NCBI RefSeq assembly: GCF_018687715.1
Contig: NC_056755.1
Coordinates: 33,991,001 to 34,055,000 of the forward strand
DNA length: 64,000 nucleotides
Origin: Carya illinoinensis
Lineage: Eukaryota > Streptophyta > Magnoliopsida > Fagales > Juglandaceae
Reading direction: 5' to 3'
The notes under the pieces are model-generated. The model saw only the letters and a program-made list of their open reading frames with translations, searched no databases and was not told the origin of the DNA. Position numbers and translations under genes: made by a program. Below, in pieces: positions 1 to 11,340 of the stretch. Position 1 is the stretch's first letter. Every line of letters starts with the position of its first letter.

Positions 1-1149
1 CAGAGATGCATGATGAGTATTTTTTCTGACATGATTGATGACGTTTGTGAAAAATCCTTTGAGAGTTGTTTGCATAATTTGGCACGTATTCTCCAGAGAT
101 GTGAGGAAAAAAATCTTTTACCTAATTGGGAGAAATGCCAATTTATGGTTACTCAGGGCATTGTATTGGGGCATATTGTTTCTTCTGAGGGTATAAAGGT
201 TGACAAGGCAAAGATTGAATTAATATCTAAACTTCCTATTCCTAGGACGGTTAGGGATATTCGTTCTTTTCTTGGTCATGCTGGCTTTTATAGGCGGTTT
301 ATTCAAGGGTTTAGTTATATTGCAAAACCTTTGTGCACTCTTTTACAAAATGATATTGAATTTGTTTAGACTGATGAGTGCCAAAAATCTTTTGATACCC
401 TTAAGAAATCGCTTACCACTGTACCTATTATGCAACCTCCGCAGTGGGACCTTCCCTTTGAGATTATGACAGATGCTAGTGACTATGCCTTAGGAGCTGT
501 TTTGGGGCAGCGGGTGGATAATAGGCCATTTGTGATTTATTATGCTAGTAGAACATTGAATGATGCCCAGAAAAATTATACCACTACTGAAAAGGAATTG
601 CTTGTAGTGGTTTTTGCACTTGATAAATTTCGGACTTATATTCTTGGTTCTCCTATTACTATTTTCACTAACCACTCTGCTCTTAAGTATTTGTTGGCTA
701 AGAAAGATGCAAAACCACGCTTGATTCACTGGATTCTATTACTTTAAGAGTTCAACATCAACATTAAGGATAAGAAAGGAGTTGAAAATGTGGTAGCTGA
801 CCACCTCTCTAGATTGTCATCATCTCCTTCTTCAAATGTCAGCCTTCATCTTGATGATAGTTTCCTGGATGAGCAGCTATTTGTGGTTGATAGAGCTCCC
901 TGGTATGCTGACATAGTAAATTATCTGGTGACTGAGCGAATGCCTTCTGAATAGTCCACCCAAGATAAGCGTCGGTTTCTATCTGAGGTATGACACTTTT
1001 ATTTTGATGATCCATATCTTTTTAAATATTGTTCGGACCAATTGATTCGAAGATGCATTCTTGATGATGAGTTTTCTTCGGTTTTGAGATTTTGTCATAT
1101 GGGTGCATGTGGTGGTCATTTTTCAGCAAAGAAAACAGTTTAAAAAATT
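1..1149 (+). pseudogene. Decayed pol of element A: RT C-terminus, RNase H, integrase zinc region
   Basis: One reading path, broken by stops, runs through this stretch. The RT thumb/connection region comes first (to about 366). RNase H follows (about 430-850), with TDAS at the first catalytic Asp, TTTEKELL at the Glu, and the TNHSALKYLL segment where the next Asp is replaced by Asn (TNHS instead of TDHS). The integrase HHCC zinc region begins near 1095 (CHMGACGGH). In-frame stops lie at about 367, 745, 952, 988 and 1141; several fit Trp (TGG) to TAG or Gln (CAA) to TAA transitions. Family placement is firm; function is certainly lost. Confidence 0.85.
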
Positions 1150-2190
1150 TTGCAAAGCGGTTTTTACTGGCCTTCCATATTTAAAGATGCTTATAATTTT
1201 TGCAAGGCTTGTGAGCCTTGTCAAAAATTAGGATCCATTAGCCAAAGAGACATGATGCCTCTTTCCCCTATTCTTACTTTAGAAATTTTTGATTGTTGGG
1301 AAATAGACTTCATGGGACCTTTTCCGGTTTCTTTTCGAAACACATACATTCTTTTAGCTGTGGATTATGTTTCAAAATGGGTGGAGGCCATTGCTTGCAA
1401 AAAAAATGACCATCATGTTGTCTTGAAATTTTTGCAATCTTTGTTTGCTCGTTTTGGCATGCAAAAAGTTATTGTAAGTGATGGGGGTTCTCATTTTTGC
1501 GATAAACCATTTTCTACACTTGTGAAGAAATATGGTATCACACACAGAGTTTCTTCCCCTTATCACCCTCAAACAAATGGGCAAGCTGAATTGGCAAACA
1601 GAGACATAAAAATTATTTTAGAGAAAACCATCAAGCCTAATAGGAAAGATTGGTCAGTTAAACTTCTTGATGCTTTGTGGGCTTATAGGACAGCCTTTGA
1701 AACAAATCTAGGGATGTCTCCTTATCAATTAGTTTATGGTAAAGCTTGTCATTTACCTGTTGATATTCAGCATCGAGCTCTTTGGGCCATAAAACATGTT
1801 AACATGTCACTTGATGAACCTTCAGGGTTGAGAAAATTGCAAATCAATGAATTGGATGAAGCTCGTTGGAATGCTTATGACAACGCTCAGCTTGCAAAGG
1901 AATGCATGAAAATTCTGCATGATCAAAAAATTCATCCAAAGCATTTCACACTTGGCCAGGAAGTTCTTCTTTACAACTCTCGCTTGCATATTTTTCTTGA
2001 AAAGTTGAAATCTCGATGGAGTGGGCCGTACATTGTAAAGGCTGTTCATCCTTATGGTGCGGTAGACATTATCAATCCAAAGAATGGTAATAGATTCACT
2101 ATCAACGGACAACATCTAAAGTCATTTCTGAAGGTCTTTGATCCACATGAAGAGATCTTACTTGTGCAAGACCCCAGGGAAGTGTTTTGA
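1150..2190 (+). pseudogene. Integrase of element A (open 346-codon stretch)
   Basis: This is the longest open stretch of A: 346 codons without a stop, but with no true start because it is the continuation of the pol polyprotein. It begins in the zinc finger (CKACEPCQK) and runs through the DDE integrase core, with Asp in WEIDFMGPF, Asp in [10 protein letters not shown] and Glu in [11 protein letters not shown]. The C-terminus carries the usual plant Ty3 tail ([12 protein letters not shown], then HLKSFL). The three catalytic acidic residues are all present. It ends in TGA at 2188-2190. The integrase domain looks intact, but the five stops upstream in the same polyprotein make translation from this copy implausible. 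Confidence 0.85.
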
Positions 2191-3230
2191 TTTGCTTCTC
2201 CTTCTTTATAGTTTTCTTTACTTGCTTTGTTTTTATTTGTTCTTTTGTTTCGATTTTATATTTCATGTTGTTTGTTTGTTTTGCTTGTTTTTTTTTCTGT
2301 GCACTTTGTTTTCTTTCGTTCGACTCATTGAGGACTATGTCTCTCAATAGTTGGGGGGTAGCATTTGTGCACAATTTTAAAAATAAATAAATAAATACGA
2401 TTTGTGAAATTTGAGCATCTTGGTGGAGTAGTTGAGCGGGATCATTTGTGAAGATTTATTTTCAAGCTTAAACATAGAGTATGATTTTTGATGCATCATA
2501 TTTTGTTGATATGTGGCTTGAAACAACGGGATGTTATGCTTATTGAGATGAAACTTGATAAAATTTTTGTAGAACGAAAGGCAAATTTTGAAAGACATTT
2601 TGCACATGCTTACGCTTCTAGTGTTCCTTATTTACCATTCATTGATTTAACACTGGAGAAGTAAACTGCAGAATTACCGAGCCATGCCAAAAAAAAAAAA
2701 AAAGGAAAAGGATTTGAAAAGATTAGAATGAAAAGAAAAGAAGAAAAGAAAAAAAAAACAAAAAGAAAAGAAAAAAAAGAGAGAGAAAAGGAATAAAGGC
2801 AACTTAGTGAACTTTCCTAAGTGAAAAGGGATAGAAACAGTTACCCAAGACTTTGGGGGTTGAGTGTCCAACCTTTAAAAACAGAGCTGGCGTGAAAACT
2901 GCTAGACCCTTGGGCTTTGAGGTAGTTAGAATCAGCAATGATTAATCTTAAGGTTCAAAAATCCTATGGCAAATCATGGCTAGTAATGAAGGAACATACA
3001 ACCGGTCTAGCTCCACACACACATTTGAGTTCTGAGACATTTGCCTTAATTCTATGTGAAAGATTGTTGAGATTGTCTTGGTGGGTATAACCCTTGGGGG
3101 TTGAGTAGTAACGTGTCACTTTTGTGAGAATTCAGTATTGTGTTTGATTATTTTTGTTTGAATTTTGATCTTTATGCAATATTCATCTCAATTAATTTTC
3201 ACTATTTTGCTCAAGGATTAACAAAATGCT
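2191..3230 (+). other. Non-coding 3' region of element A
   Basis: About 1 kb between integrase and the 3' LTR with no supportable gene. Some Athila elements carry an env-like frame here; I see none. It contains a pyrimidine-rich run (about 2190-2330), a polypurine-like box at 2349-2359, an A/G-rich low-complexity stretch (about 2683-2800) and otherwise unremarkable AT-rich DNA. Confidence 0.6.
2349..2359 (+). promoter_or_regulatory. Internal polypurine-tract-like box of element A
   Basis: The run AGTTGGGGGGT matches the real 3' polypurine tract at 3231-3241, about 880 bp downstream. It lies just after the integrase stop. A second, internal PPT could prime plus-strand synthesis as in some other retroelements; that role is an inference from the sequence match alone. 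Confidence 0.4.
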
Positions 3231-3240
3231 AGTTGGGGGG
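3231..3240 (+). promoter_or_regulatory. 3' polypurine tract of element A
   Basis: AGTTGGGGGG lies directly before the TG that opens the 3' LTR (TGTGACTAAG at 3241). This is the expected position for the plus-strand primer. Confidence 0.75.
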
Positions 3241-3429
3241 TGTGACTAAGCTGAATTATTGCATTTTTAATGCTTTTGGAACCAATATATATTAATTCTT
3301 TCATTACTTTATCATTGGTTCTATATGGAAAAATGAATAAATCAAAGTTGTGATTTTAATTGATTAAAAGCATGAATTTCTGCTCTAATTTTATCAACTG
3401 TTGATTAATATGGTTTATGGTACATATTG

Positions 3430-3715
3430 CTCGAGCGGCGGCTTCTGGCCACTCGAGCAAAGTCAGGCAGATTCAAACGCTCGACTTTCGCTCAACAGTG
3501 GGCTCGAGCGAGTTGCGGGAAAAGAGATCGCTCGAGCGGAGGCATTTGGCTGCTCGAGCAAATTTAGGCAGAGTCGAACGCTCGATGTTCGCTCGACAGG
3601 CCGCTCGAGCGAACTTAGGCAGAGTCAAACGCTCGATGTTCGCTCGACAGCCCGCTCGAGCGAACTTAGGCAGAGTCGAACACTTGATGCTTGCTCGACA
3701 CTCCGCTCGAACGAA
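3430..3715 (+). repeat. CGCTCGAGCG-type palindromic tandem array in U3
   Basis: Roughly 51-bp units repeat here, each with a GCTCGAGCG palindrome followed by a GGCAGAGTCGAACGCTCGA segment and a CGCTCGACA tail. Clear unit starts are near 3500, 3528, 3602, 3653 and 3704, with more diverged copies before. The array ends about 40 bp before the TATA box, the usual position of enhancer repeats in retroelement U3. The same array occurs in the LTR of element B. Confidence 0.85.
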
Positions 3716-3755
3716 TATCGTATTTTACAGATCAGGGTTTATTCCGCCGTCAGAG

Positions 3756-3763
3756 TATATAAA
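3756..3763 (+). promoter_or_regulatory. TATA box of element A LTR promoter
   Basis: TATATAAA lies just after the palindromic array. The related LTR of element B has TATAAAA at the matching place (62707-62713). This conserved position supports it as the core promoter. Confidence 0.6.
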
Positions 3764-4601
3764 TGATTTTTTACATCTTATGGCCGACTCTTGGCTGGGA
3801 AAACTCGGTTTTGAGTAGAGAAACACTAAGAATTCATTATTTCCCATTGATTTTCATTCAGATTCGGAGAGGAGGATTCATACAATCAATCATTCACGCA
3901 GTTACACAATTTCCACTGGATCATTCGCTCACACTGCAGCAGATTGAAGAACTCCTTGAGGGGTCCAATTGCCACTACAACTCAGCCTCCTCCACCGCTT
4001 CGAATCTTCATCTCCATTCAATTGGCTTGATCTTTTTAATTCCCTACTTGCTATTTCATTTCAGTTTTACGTTTCTGAATTATTTTCAAAAATTTTGATT
4101 TAGACGTTTAAGTAATTTATGTGTTATTCATTTAATTCATGTTATTTATTTTTATCGTTTCGTGAAGCTTTCATTTTAATAGTGATTACAATTACTATGG
4201 TTTAATTCGAGAATTTGTGATTTGAATACAATGATGAACCCTAGAACATTGATTTTGGGGCTTTTCAATTTTCAGTGCATGTTTTGTCAATTACTTGCTA
4301 ATTTAGTTTAATTCTTAATTTAGTTTTATTAATTTTTGAGTTTAATATATTAGTGCTTTACATTCCAATCCGATAATCAAAATCTAAAAACATGAATCTA
4401 GTCCATGACTAGTGTGCTCTCCCATCCATTGCACATACTATCATTTTATTTTCTCTTTGTGAAGTTTTTCACCTTTTTCAACGAGTTTGATTTCTAAGTA
4501 ACTTTCCCTCAGGAGACGATCTAGGAATTTATTCCTAATTATTACGTGACATCCTCCTGCACTTGGGATAGCTTTAGTGCTACTTATTTTTGAGTGAGTC
4601 A

Positions 4602-5137
4602 CGAAGCATATGCGACAACTTTTCCATGCTACATAAGAACACACCCCAACCCTTTGTGTGAGGCATCGCTGTATATCACAAATCCTTCCGTACCCAAAGG
4701 TATAGCAAGAACAGGTGCCGTCACAAGTTTCTCCTTGAGCTCCTGAAAACTTTTCTCACATTCTGCAGTCCATATGAATTCCTCACCCTTTCGGGTCAAG
4801 GTCGTTAAAGGAACTGCGATGCGAGAAAACCCTCCAACAAATCTTCGATAATACCCAGCAAGACCAAGGAAGCTTCTAATTTCTTGAATAGTTTTTGGTC
4901 TAGGCCATTCCACTATCGCCTCCACCTTTGCAGGATCTACGGAAATACCATCCTTTGAAATTTTATGGCCAAGAAAAGAAATATTTTGTAACCAAAACTC
5001 ACACTTATTCAACTTAGCATATAATTTCTTCTCCTGCAAAACTTGAAGAACAACCTCCAAATGCTTCACATGTTCTTCCGGGGTTCTTGAATAAATAAGA
5101 ATATTATCAATAAATACTATTACAAACTGATCAATAT
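4602..5137 (-). pseudogene. Element C: RT C-terminus and start of RNase H
   Basis: Minus-strand reading from the solo-LTR boundary gives [15 protein letters not shown], then the RT thumb ([35 protein letters not shown]) and the beginning of RNase H ([16 protein letters not shown]), followed by a stop and a few more matching residues up to 4602. The catalytic YxDD box reads FIDN: the second Asp is Asn, a single G-to-A change that alone would kill RT. The frame joins smoothly to the part at 7217 once the solo LTR and its 5-bp duplication are taken out. Confidence 0.88.
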
Positions 5138-7216
5138 TGTGATGACCCGCTTTTGCGTGTATTTTCACTGAAGGGTTGTTTTTATTTTAATTAATATATT
5201 AGTTTATTTATTTTAATTTATTCAGTTTTAAAATTTGGTTTTTATTTGTTGCATGTTGTGTTTCATTTATTTAATTGTTTTACGGTTTTTAATCTTGTTC
5301 TCGGCGGATTTGTTTTGTTGTCCGGAGTGAGGATTGGACCTCATTTCTTCCTACATCATTTTTTCCCTTTTTCCTTTTTCTCTTTTTCTCTTCTCTTTTT
5401 CTTTTTTCTTTTTCTTTTTCTTTTTTCTTTTTCTTTTTCTTTTTTCTTTCTTTTCCTTTTCTTCTTCCTTTTCTTTTTCTTCTTCCCGTGTCCCATTCGT
5501 CTCTCTCTCTCTCTCTCTCCTCTCCCAGACCCACTGCCGCCGACCACCGTGTGGCAAACCACCCCCACCAAAACCTTCCCCTCCCTCCGGCGCACCACCC
5601 CACTGAACCTCAGCCCCTCCGGCCAGCCGTTTGGCCAGAAAACGCCCAAGAAGCCCCACGGTTTTTGCCCCGATCCGCTGTCGTCGCTCCACCTCCGGCC
5701 ACCACCTCTTCACCACTTCATCACCGGTTCCTTGCCGTCCTAACCCACCGATTTCCGGCCCCTAATAGCTACCGGAACAGCTCCCACGAGCTAGCTTTCC
5801 ATTTTGGGAAATCCGGCCTCCCTCCACCGTTTTCGCCACCACCCACGGCCAAACTTCACTTCCAATAGCTTCATAATCATCCTTAGACCATTCCCTATCA
5901 ATCCCAACCCTTGGTTTGTCCCCGTTCAAAAGTGGGTATTTTACAACCCATGGCCACAGTGAATTTTCACTGTTACGTTGCTTCCCTTCCGCCGTTTGCA
6001 ACGCCGCAAGTATTCTAAAAATACTGTATAGCACTGTAAGTATTTTCCAAACTCTACTTTTAGATTTAAATATATTTTGCTCATTCAATAAATATTTATC
6101 TGTTGGTTGGCTGATTCCGAACTGAGTCCGAGGAGTTCGGCGGTCGGATGGGTTGTGGACGGAGTGCTTGGTTTTGTTGATTTATGGATGGTTGATTATT
6201 TTGTGCATTAATATCGCATTTACATGGTGCATGCACATGCATTTTTATTTAATTGAGAAAAGCCTATTTTATTGGCGTAAGTGGATTTTCGGGTGCGTGT
6301 GTATCACGACCCCAAGCCGGGATGGGGTATTATCTCGGTGGAGCTCCTCTGGTTACTCGGGAGCGGAATAAACTGAGTGACGTCCCCTGAGTTGTCGCTG
6401 GGCACGACAGGAGCGGGGGCTAGGGGATGCTTGGCTACGAATGCGCCGGGCGCCACACCAGGCATTGCTCTACGGACCGACTCCGTGGCCCTTCGCTGGC
6501 GAGGGCTAGAGGATGCTTAGCTACGAACGCGCAGGGCGCAGAACTGGGCATCGCTCGTTAGGTGTCACATGCGTAGTCGTAACTTGCGGTGTGGCACTAG
6601 AGCCAGGGTGTGCGGATGACCCCTAGGGGAGGTCATGGTGCATACGGTTTAATTGGATAATGGTTTGAGATGGATATGGGCCAAATGTGACTTTTGGCGT
6701 GATATTTGGAAAGGATATGTTTTTGGGCCAAATGGGATTTTTGGCGTGCGTGGAAAAATGTGTTTTTATGGGTTTTGTGCATTGGCATCACTTCATGCAT
6801 ATTGCTTAAGTTCTATATGTTTTTATCTGGTGGTGTTTGGATTTTACTTACCTGCGGTACCATTTTTTTTGGTTCCGTAGATTTTGGTGCAGGATTCGAG
6901 GAGGAGGAGGAGGGTGAGCCCGAGGATGCGGCTCCGTCGGAGTTTTGAGTCGAAGTCATGCTTTATAGTTTGGTTTAAAACTATATTTGTATCTTGTAAT
7001 ATTTTATTTATGTATGTTTTAAACCGCTTGTTTTATATTAAGAAAAAATTCTGGTACTTAGTTATATGACTTTCGTTATCCGCTGCGTGTCCGTTCGTGC
7101 ACATTTGTTGCTTTTGCACACACTTGGCACTCGTCGATAGGGTGGTGACCTGGGTTGTCATCATCCAGACGTCTCGATTTCCCCGTGTCCGTGCGTGGGG
7201 ATTTGGGGGCGTCACA
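5138..7216 (+). mobile_element. T-family solo LTR inserted in element C
   Basis: A complete 2079-bp LTR from TGTGATGACCCGC to GGGGGCGTCACA with no internal region. The flanking 5-mers are AATAT (5133-5137) and AAGAT (7217-7221), a target duplication with one mismatch. The coding frame of element C runs straight across when LTR and one copy are removed. A solo LTR is the known product of recombination between the two LTRs of a full element. Inside are a pyrimidine tract, a GC-rich proline-codon-like block, and a duplicated block of roughly 100 bp (about 6418-6560). Confidence 0.9.
5378..5522 (+). repeat. Polypyrimidine tract (TTTTTC-type) in T-family LTR
   Basis: A long CTTTTT/TTTTTC run passes into TCTCTC repeats. 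The equivalent tract is in every T-family LTR that covers this part: near 12118-12265, 19266-19405, 21985-22125, 27570-27700 and 61450-61620. It appears as purines in the minus-strand copies near 54330-54425 and 56090-56170. Long lysine/arginine-rich or phenylalanine/serine-rich open frames across these tracts are artefacts of composition. Confidence 0.85.
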
Positions 7217-9290
7217 AAGATACTTCTTAAAGACACGATTCATCAAGTCCATGAAAGCCGCTGGGGCGTTAGTCAATCCAAAGGACATCACTAAAAATTC
7301 ATAATGTCCATATCTCGTTCTGAAAGCAGTCTTTGGAATATCTTCCGCCTTAAGCTTCAACTGATGGTACCCTAATCGGAGATCAATCTTTGAAAATACT
7401 TGGGATCCTTGAAGTTGATCAAATAAATCATCAATCTATGGTAGAGGATACCGATTCTTAACAGTCACCCTATTAAGTTCTCTATAATCGATACAAAGTC
7501 GCAATGACCCATCCTTCTTTTTCACAAAGAGAACCGGTGCACCCCACGGTGATACACTAGGGCAAATAAAGCCTTTTTCCAACAATTCTTGCAATTGATC
7601 CTTAAGCTCCTTGAGCTCTACAGGTGCCATCCGGTATGGCGTTTTAGAGATAGGTGCCATTCCCGAAATGATATCTATAGAGAGCTCAATCTCCCTATCC
7701 GGAGGTAAGCCAGGTAGTTCGTCTGGAAAAACATCAGGAAAATCCTTCACCACCTCTATATTTTGCAACTTAGGCCCATTTGGTTGTGGCATCACCAAAC
7801 TAGCAAGAAATCCTACACAACCCTTCCTTAACATAGTGGTGGCCTTTAATGCAGAGATCACATTTGGCATAATACTCTTAGCCACAGCACAGAAACGGAA
7901 TTCTAACTCACCTGATGGTCTAAAGATTACTTCCTTCTTGAAGCACTCCAAGCTAGCATGGTATTGAGACAACCAATCCATGCCCAAAATCACATCGAAC
8001 TCCTCCATATCAAATAATATCAAATCAGCAAGGAGATGTCGATCTTGTATCTTTATCGCGCAACCCTTCAGCACAAACTGACAAATCATGGATTTCCCAA
8101 GAGGTGAAGAAACAGACATCACTAGCTCAAGAGGTTCAGGTGCTCTCTCGCTCAGGCATGCATATTTACGGGATATAAATGAATGCGTAGCACCAGAATC
8201 AAATAGTACTAAAGCACGATGCGAAAACAGGGGAAGAATACCTATTACCACATTAGGAGAAGTATCAGCATCATCAAATGTTAACGCAAAAACTTGAGTC
8301 GGTGCTAGATTCTTCTGTCCTTGATTCTGCACTTGAGTATTAGGGGCCACAAGCATTGGACACTCCTGTGCCAAATGACCTATCTTACCACATTTAAAGC
8401 AGATGTTAGTCCCCATAAGGCACTTCCCGGCATGACGTTTGCCACAATTTCGGCATGCAGGGTGAGGCGCTGTTGTACCATGTTGGGGAGGTTTGACCAC
8501 TTGGATTGGCTTGGGCATCGGGCTTTTTACCCTTATTTTGCTCCATGGCATAAAATGGCCTCTTCCTTTGATTGAATTCCCCTGCCCGGACTCGTAAATT
8601 CTCCTCAAGTATCACTGCTCTATCTTCCAAGTCTGTGAACTTTCTAATCTTCAATGCAAGAAGGGAGTCCATAATTCTAGGGTTTAGGCCTCGCTCAAAC
8701 TTCTCTGCCTTCAGTGCCTCGGTGTGGACCAAGTGTGGGGCAAATCTCAACAACTCCACAAATTTTGATGCATACTATCTCACTGTCATTGTCCCTTGTT
8801 TCAAGTCAGCAAACTCTTAGGCCTTGGCCTCTCAAATGGATACAGGAAAGAACTGGTCATTAAATGCCTCTTTAAATTTATTCCATGATATAGGGATAGC
8901 TTCACCTAATTCCTGCTGAATAAATCCGCGAGTGGCCTTCCACTACCCATTGGCCACATCAGCCAAGTTATATGCTGCAAATTCTACCTTTTGGTCCTCG
9001 GTACAGCTGATTACACTGAAAATTTTCTCCAAGCGCTCTAACCAATTATCTGCATCTAAGTCCATACCCTTGCCATCAAACAACGGAGGATGCTGTTTGC
9101 AAAAGCGATCAAAAGTAGTCAGATGTGGGACTTGTACTTGCATGGCGGTTTGCCCACTAGTGAAAGCCTCTATAAGGTGAGTTGCCGCATCCACAAGGTT
9201 TTCTGAATCTCTAGGAGATTCTTATTGATCTTCAGGATTACGGACACTAGGCTACCCTCGACGTTTATAGTTATTGTGTTGCGTTGCCAT
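7217..9290 (-). pseudogene. Element C gag-protease-RT (decayed)
   Basis: The minus-strand gag probably starts at the ATG 9290-9288 (MATQHNN), about 190 bp after the primer site. Two stops fall in the first 25 codons. A gag capsid-like region follows (WLERLEKIFSVISCTEDQKVEFAAYNL; FAPHLVHTEALKAEKFERGL). A frameshift near 8525 leads to a CCHC zinc knuckle ([15 protein letters not shown]), the aspartic protease ([12 protein letters not shown]) and RT ([30 protein letters not shown]). A stop at about 7434-7436 interrupts RT. The frame continues to [13 protein letters not shown] at the solo-LTR boundary. Family assignment is firm; no functional protein is possible. Confidence 0.87.
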
Positions 9291-9480
9291 ACTAGAACAT
9301 GGATAACAATAGCATTAGCAAAAACTCATACAAAGTAGCATACATAACTTGAAATCACTTTACAAAATTCATATCATACAATAAGAAATACCATTTGAAC
9401 CTACTGCGGAACTTGGCATGCTTTAGAGAGAGGGCCTTAGCCTAGTTTACCCCTAAAGTCTACAGGACTTCTTAACCTTT

Positions 9481-9492
9481 GCTCTGATACCA
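9481..9492 (-). promoter_or_regulatory. Primer binding site of element C (tRNA-iMet)
   Basis: The minus strand reads TGGTATCAGAGC, complementary to the 3' end of plant initiator methionine tRNA and the usual primer of chromoviruses. It lies five bases inside the LTR end at 9498. Confidence 0.85.
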
Positions 9493-11114
9493 AGATTTGT
9501 CACAACCCTACCCTATCAAGAGCGAGACTGTGATCCCGTACCTACTCTTTTTCCTATTATAATAGTAAATTTATTTCCAAATGAATGCCCATATTGTTAT
9601 TAGTATTATTATTATTTTGTTAATTTTTTTAAAAAGATAATGCGTGACGATTCGAACGCATCACGCATAAATTCTAATTTCTAACTGAAAGAAACATCTA
9701 ATAGACATACCTTTACATTCCTTTACAAAGGACTCTCAGACTCCATCATCCATTTATTTAACATAACTACTTTAAACAAAAAGGGACTCAGTCCCTTCAG
9801 TCTTTACAAAAGAAAACTAACTTAAAGCAGGAGAGGTTTCCATTACCCCACTATATGCCTTATACCAGAAGGTATCTTGTCTAGAAGTTAACTCAATAAA
9901 ACATCTCTATGTGGGGTCCAGTATTAAAACATAAGAAATATATATCGTCATAAAAGAAACCAAACTACCCAAGGACTACTAAACGTCGGCCCCTCCCTCC
10001 TTAGAAATACTCAACTCCTCAGTAGATTCGTCTGTACCTGGACGTTTAAAACATAAACACAAAGTGAGTCTAATACTCAGTAAGTAGTACACCATGCTGT
10101 TAACTTAATAAGCATATAGTACTTTCTTTTGAAAACATGCATCCATAAACCAATACTAATTCTGACAATACTTCCATGCATATGCTTTCTTTATAACATC
10201 ATGCATACACTTACTTCTTACTATCATGCATATACTCACTTCATACTTTCATACAAAATCTTTATTTCTTATTTTCATACATACTTATATATTGTATCTT
10301 CATGCATACACTTAATTTAATTTTTTTTCACTTTCTTTTGGCCAATACACTATTACACCCTGTGTGTTGGGGTTAGCGGTCCTATTGGACCTGGATCCTA
10401 CCCGTGGCCACAGGTTAGGAACCCCTTTCTGTCAGGGAGCAGCACTGGGTACACTACCAGTACTACTTACCCGGCATTGCAATCTGCCCATTTCTTTGAT
10501 ATCATTTTCTTTCATGTGGCTATTAGATATTTTCATACATTAATTCATTCATTTCCTTTCTTTGAAATCAACATTTTCAATATCTTCCTTAGTCCGATGA
10601 ATATGCTTTTATTTTGAAAAAAATAGCATTTTATGTCATGCTTACATATAAATAAAATCTTACTTATTTCAAGAAGCACGTATAAAAATTTCATGACTTA
10701 GGATCTACATGCATGCATTACCATATACACATACAATCAATTATAAACGATAGGATACTTAACAGGGGCTACCAAGAAAGGCTTGTACATAATATAAACT
10801 CATTTATTCTTTAATTAGAGGAAAGTTTGGAAAGACATAGAGATATATTCTTCCACAAGAGAACTTGGCGTGGGTGCATGGTCATAGCTACTTACCTCGA
10901 TCCGCTGCAACCCCTTTAACCTCAAAAAATGCTAATCCAATAAATAACAAGTGTCTTAAAACTCATCCAACATCCTTTAGATCCCCTTTTTAACGATGGC
11001 TAAAAAAATTATAAATCTAACTTCTTTTTCTACCCTTAATGTTACTTCATATAACTACCCTCTCGACAAATCCTTACAAGAGTAACATAAGAAGATATTT
11101 AATTTAGTTAACAT

Positions 11115-11340
11115 ACATCAAAACAGCTCCATATATGCATTTAATCACTTAAAACAGAACATAATTATATATATATATACAAAACACAACATCAAAACAG
11201 CCCTATATATATAATTAATCCCTTAAAACAGAGCATATACGTAGATATACCAAACATAACATCAAAACAGCCCTATATATATAATTAATTCCTTAAAACA
11301 GAGCATATATGTATATATATAAAACATAACATTAAAACAT
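11115..11340. repeat. 70-bp tandem repeat in element C LTR
   Basis: About three units share ACATCAAAACAGC, then CTATATATATAATTAAT, then CCTTAAAACAGAGCATATA. Matching ACATCAAAACAG motifs begin near 11189 and 11259, with diverged copies at about 11115 and 11329. Confidence 0.8.

Larger units (their letters stand above)
1..4601 (+). mobile_element. Athila-like Ty3/gypsy retrotransposon A, 3' half
   Basis: The window opens inside the pol region of a plus-strand Ty3/gypsy element. In order it holds the end of reverse transcriptase, RNase H, integrase, a non-coding 3' region, a polypurine tract and a complete 3' LTR. The RT wording (KCQFMVTQGIVLGH, SFLGHAGFYRRFI) and the integrase are typical of the Athila/Tat branch of plant elements. 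The 3' LTR stops exactly where the minus-strand RNase H frame of element C resumes, so A was inserted into C. The first five bases after the LTR (CGAAG, 4602-4606) should be one copy of its target duplication; the other copy lies outside the window. Many in-frame stops show that A is dead. Confidence 0.88.
3241..4601 (+). repeat. 3' LTR of Athila-like element A
   Basis: The LTR starts TGTGACTAAG after the PPT and ends GTGAGTCA, where element C's RNase H frame begins. Its length is 1361 bp. Homology with the 5' LTR of element B (62386-63692) is clear in the middle (CTCGAG repeats, TATA box, ACAGAT...CCGCCGT segment) and near the end (the CCCTSAGGA...GACGATA block). The central array and TATA box suggest U3 is about 3241-3780. 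Confidence 0.8.

Noticed and set aside
2191..3230. Env-like gene in element A
   Set aside because: No open frame of useful length and no signal or membrane segment on the plus strand.
5289..5716. Long Lys/Arg/Glu-rich and Phe/Ser-rich open frames on both strands
   Set aside because: They lie across the polypyrimidine tract of the LTR and recur in every copy of it; composition alone keeps them open.
5488..5868. Proline-rich open frames in the GC-rich part of T-family LTRs (also 12067, 19244, 21961, 27538, 61437)
   Set aside because: Open in several frames at once, with no known domain; similarity between copies is simply LTR homology.
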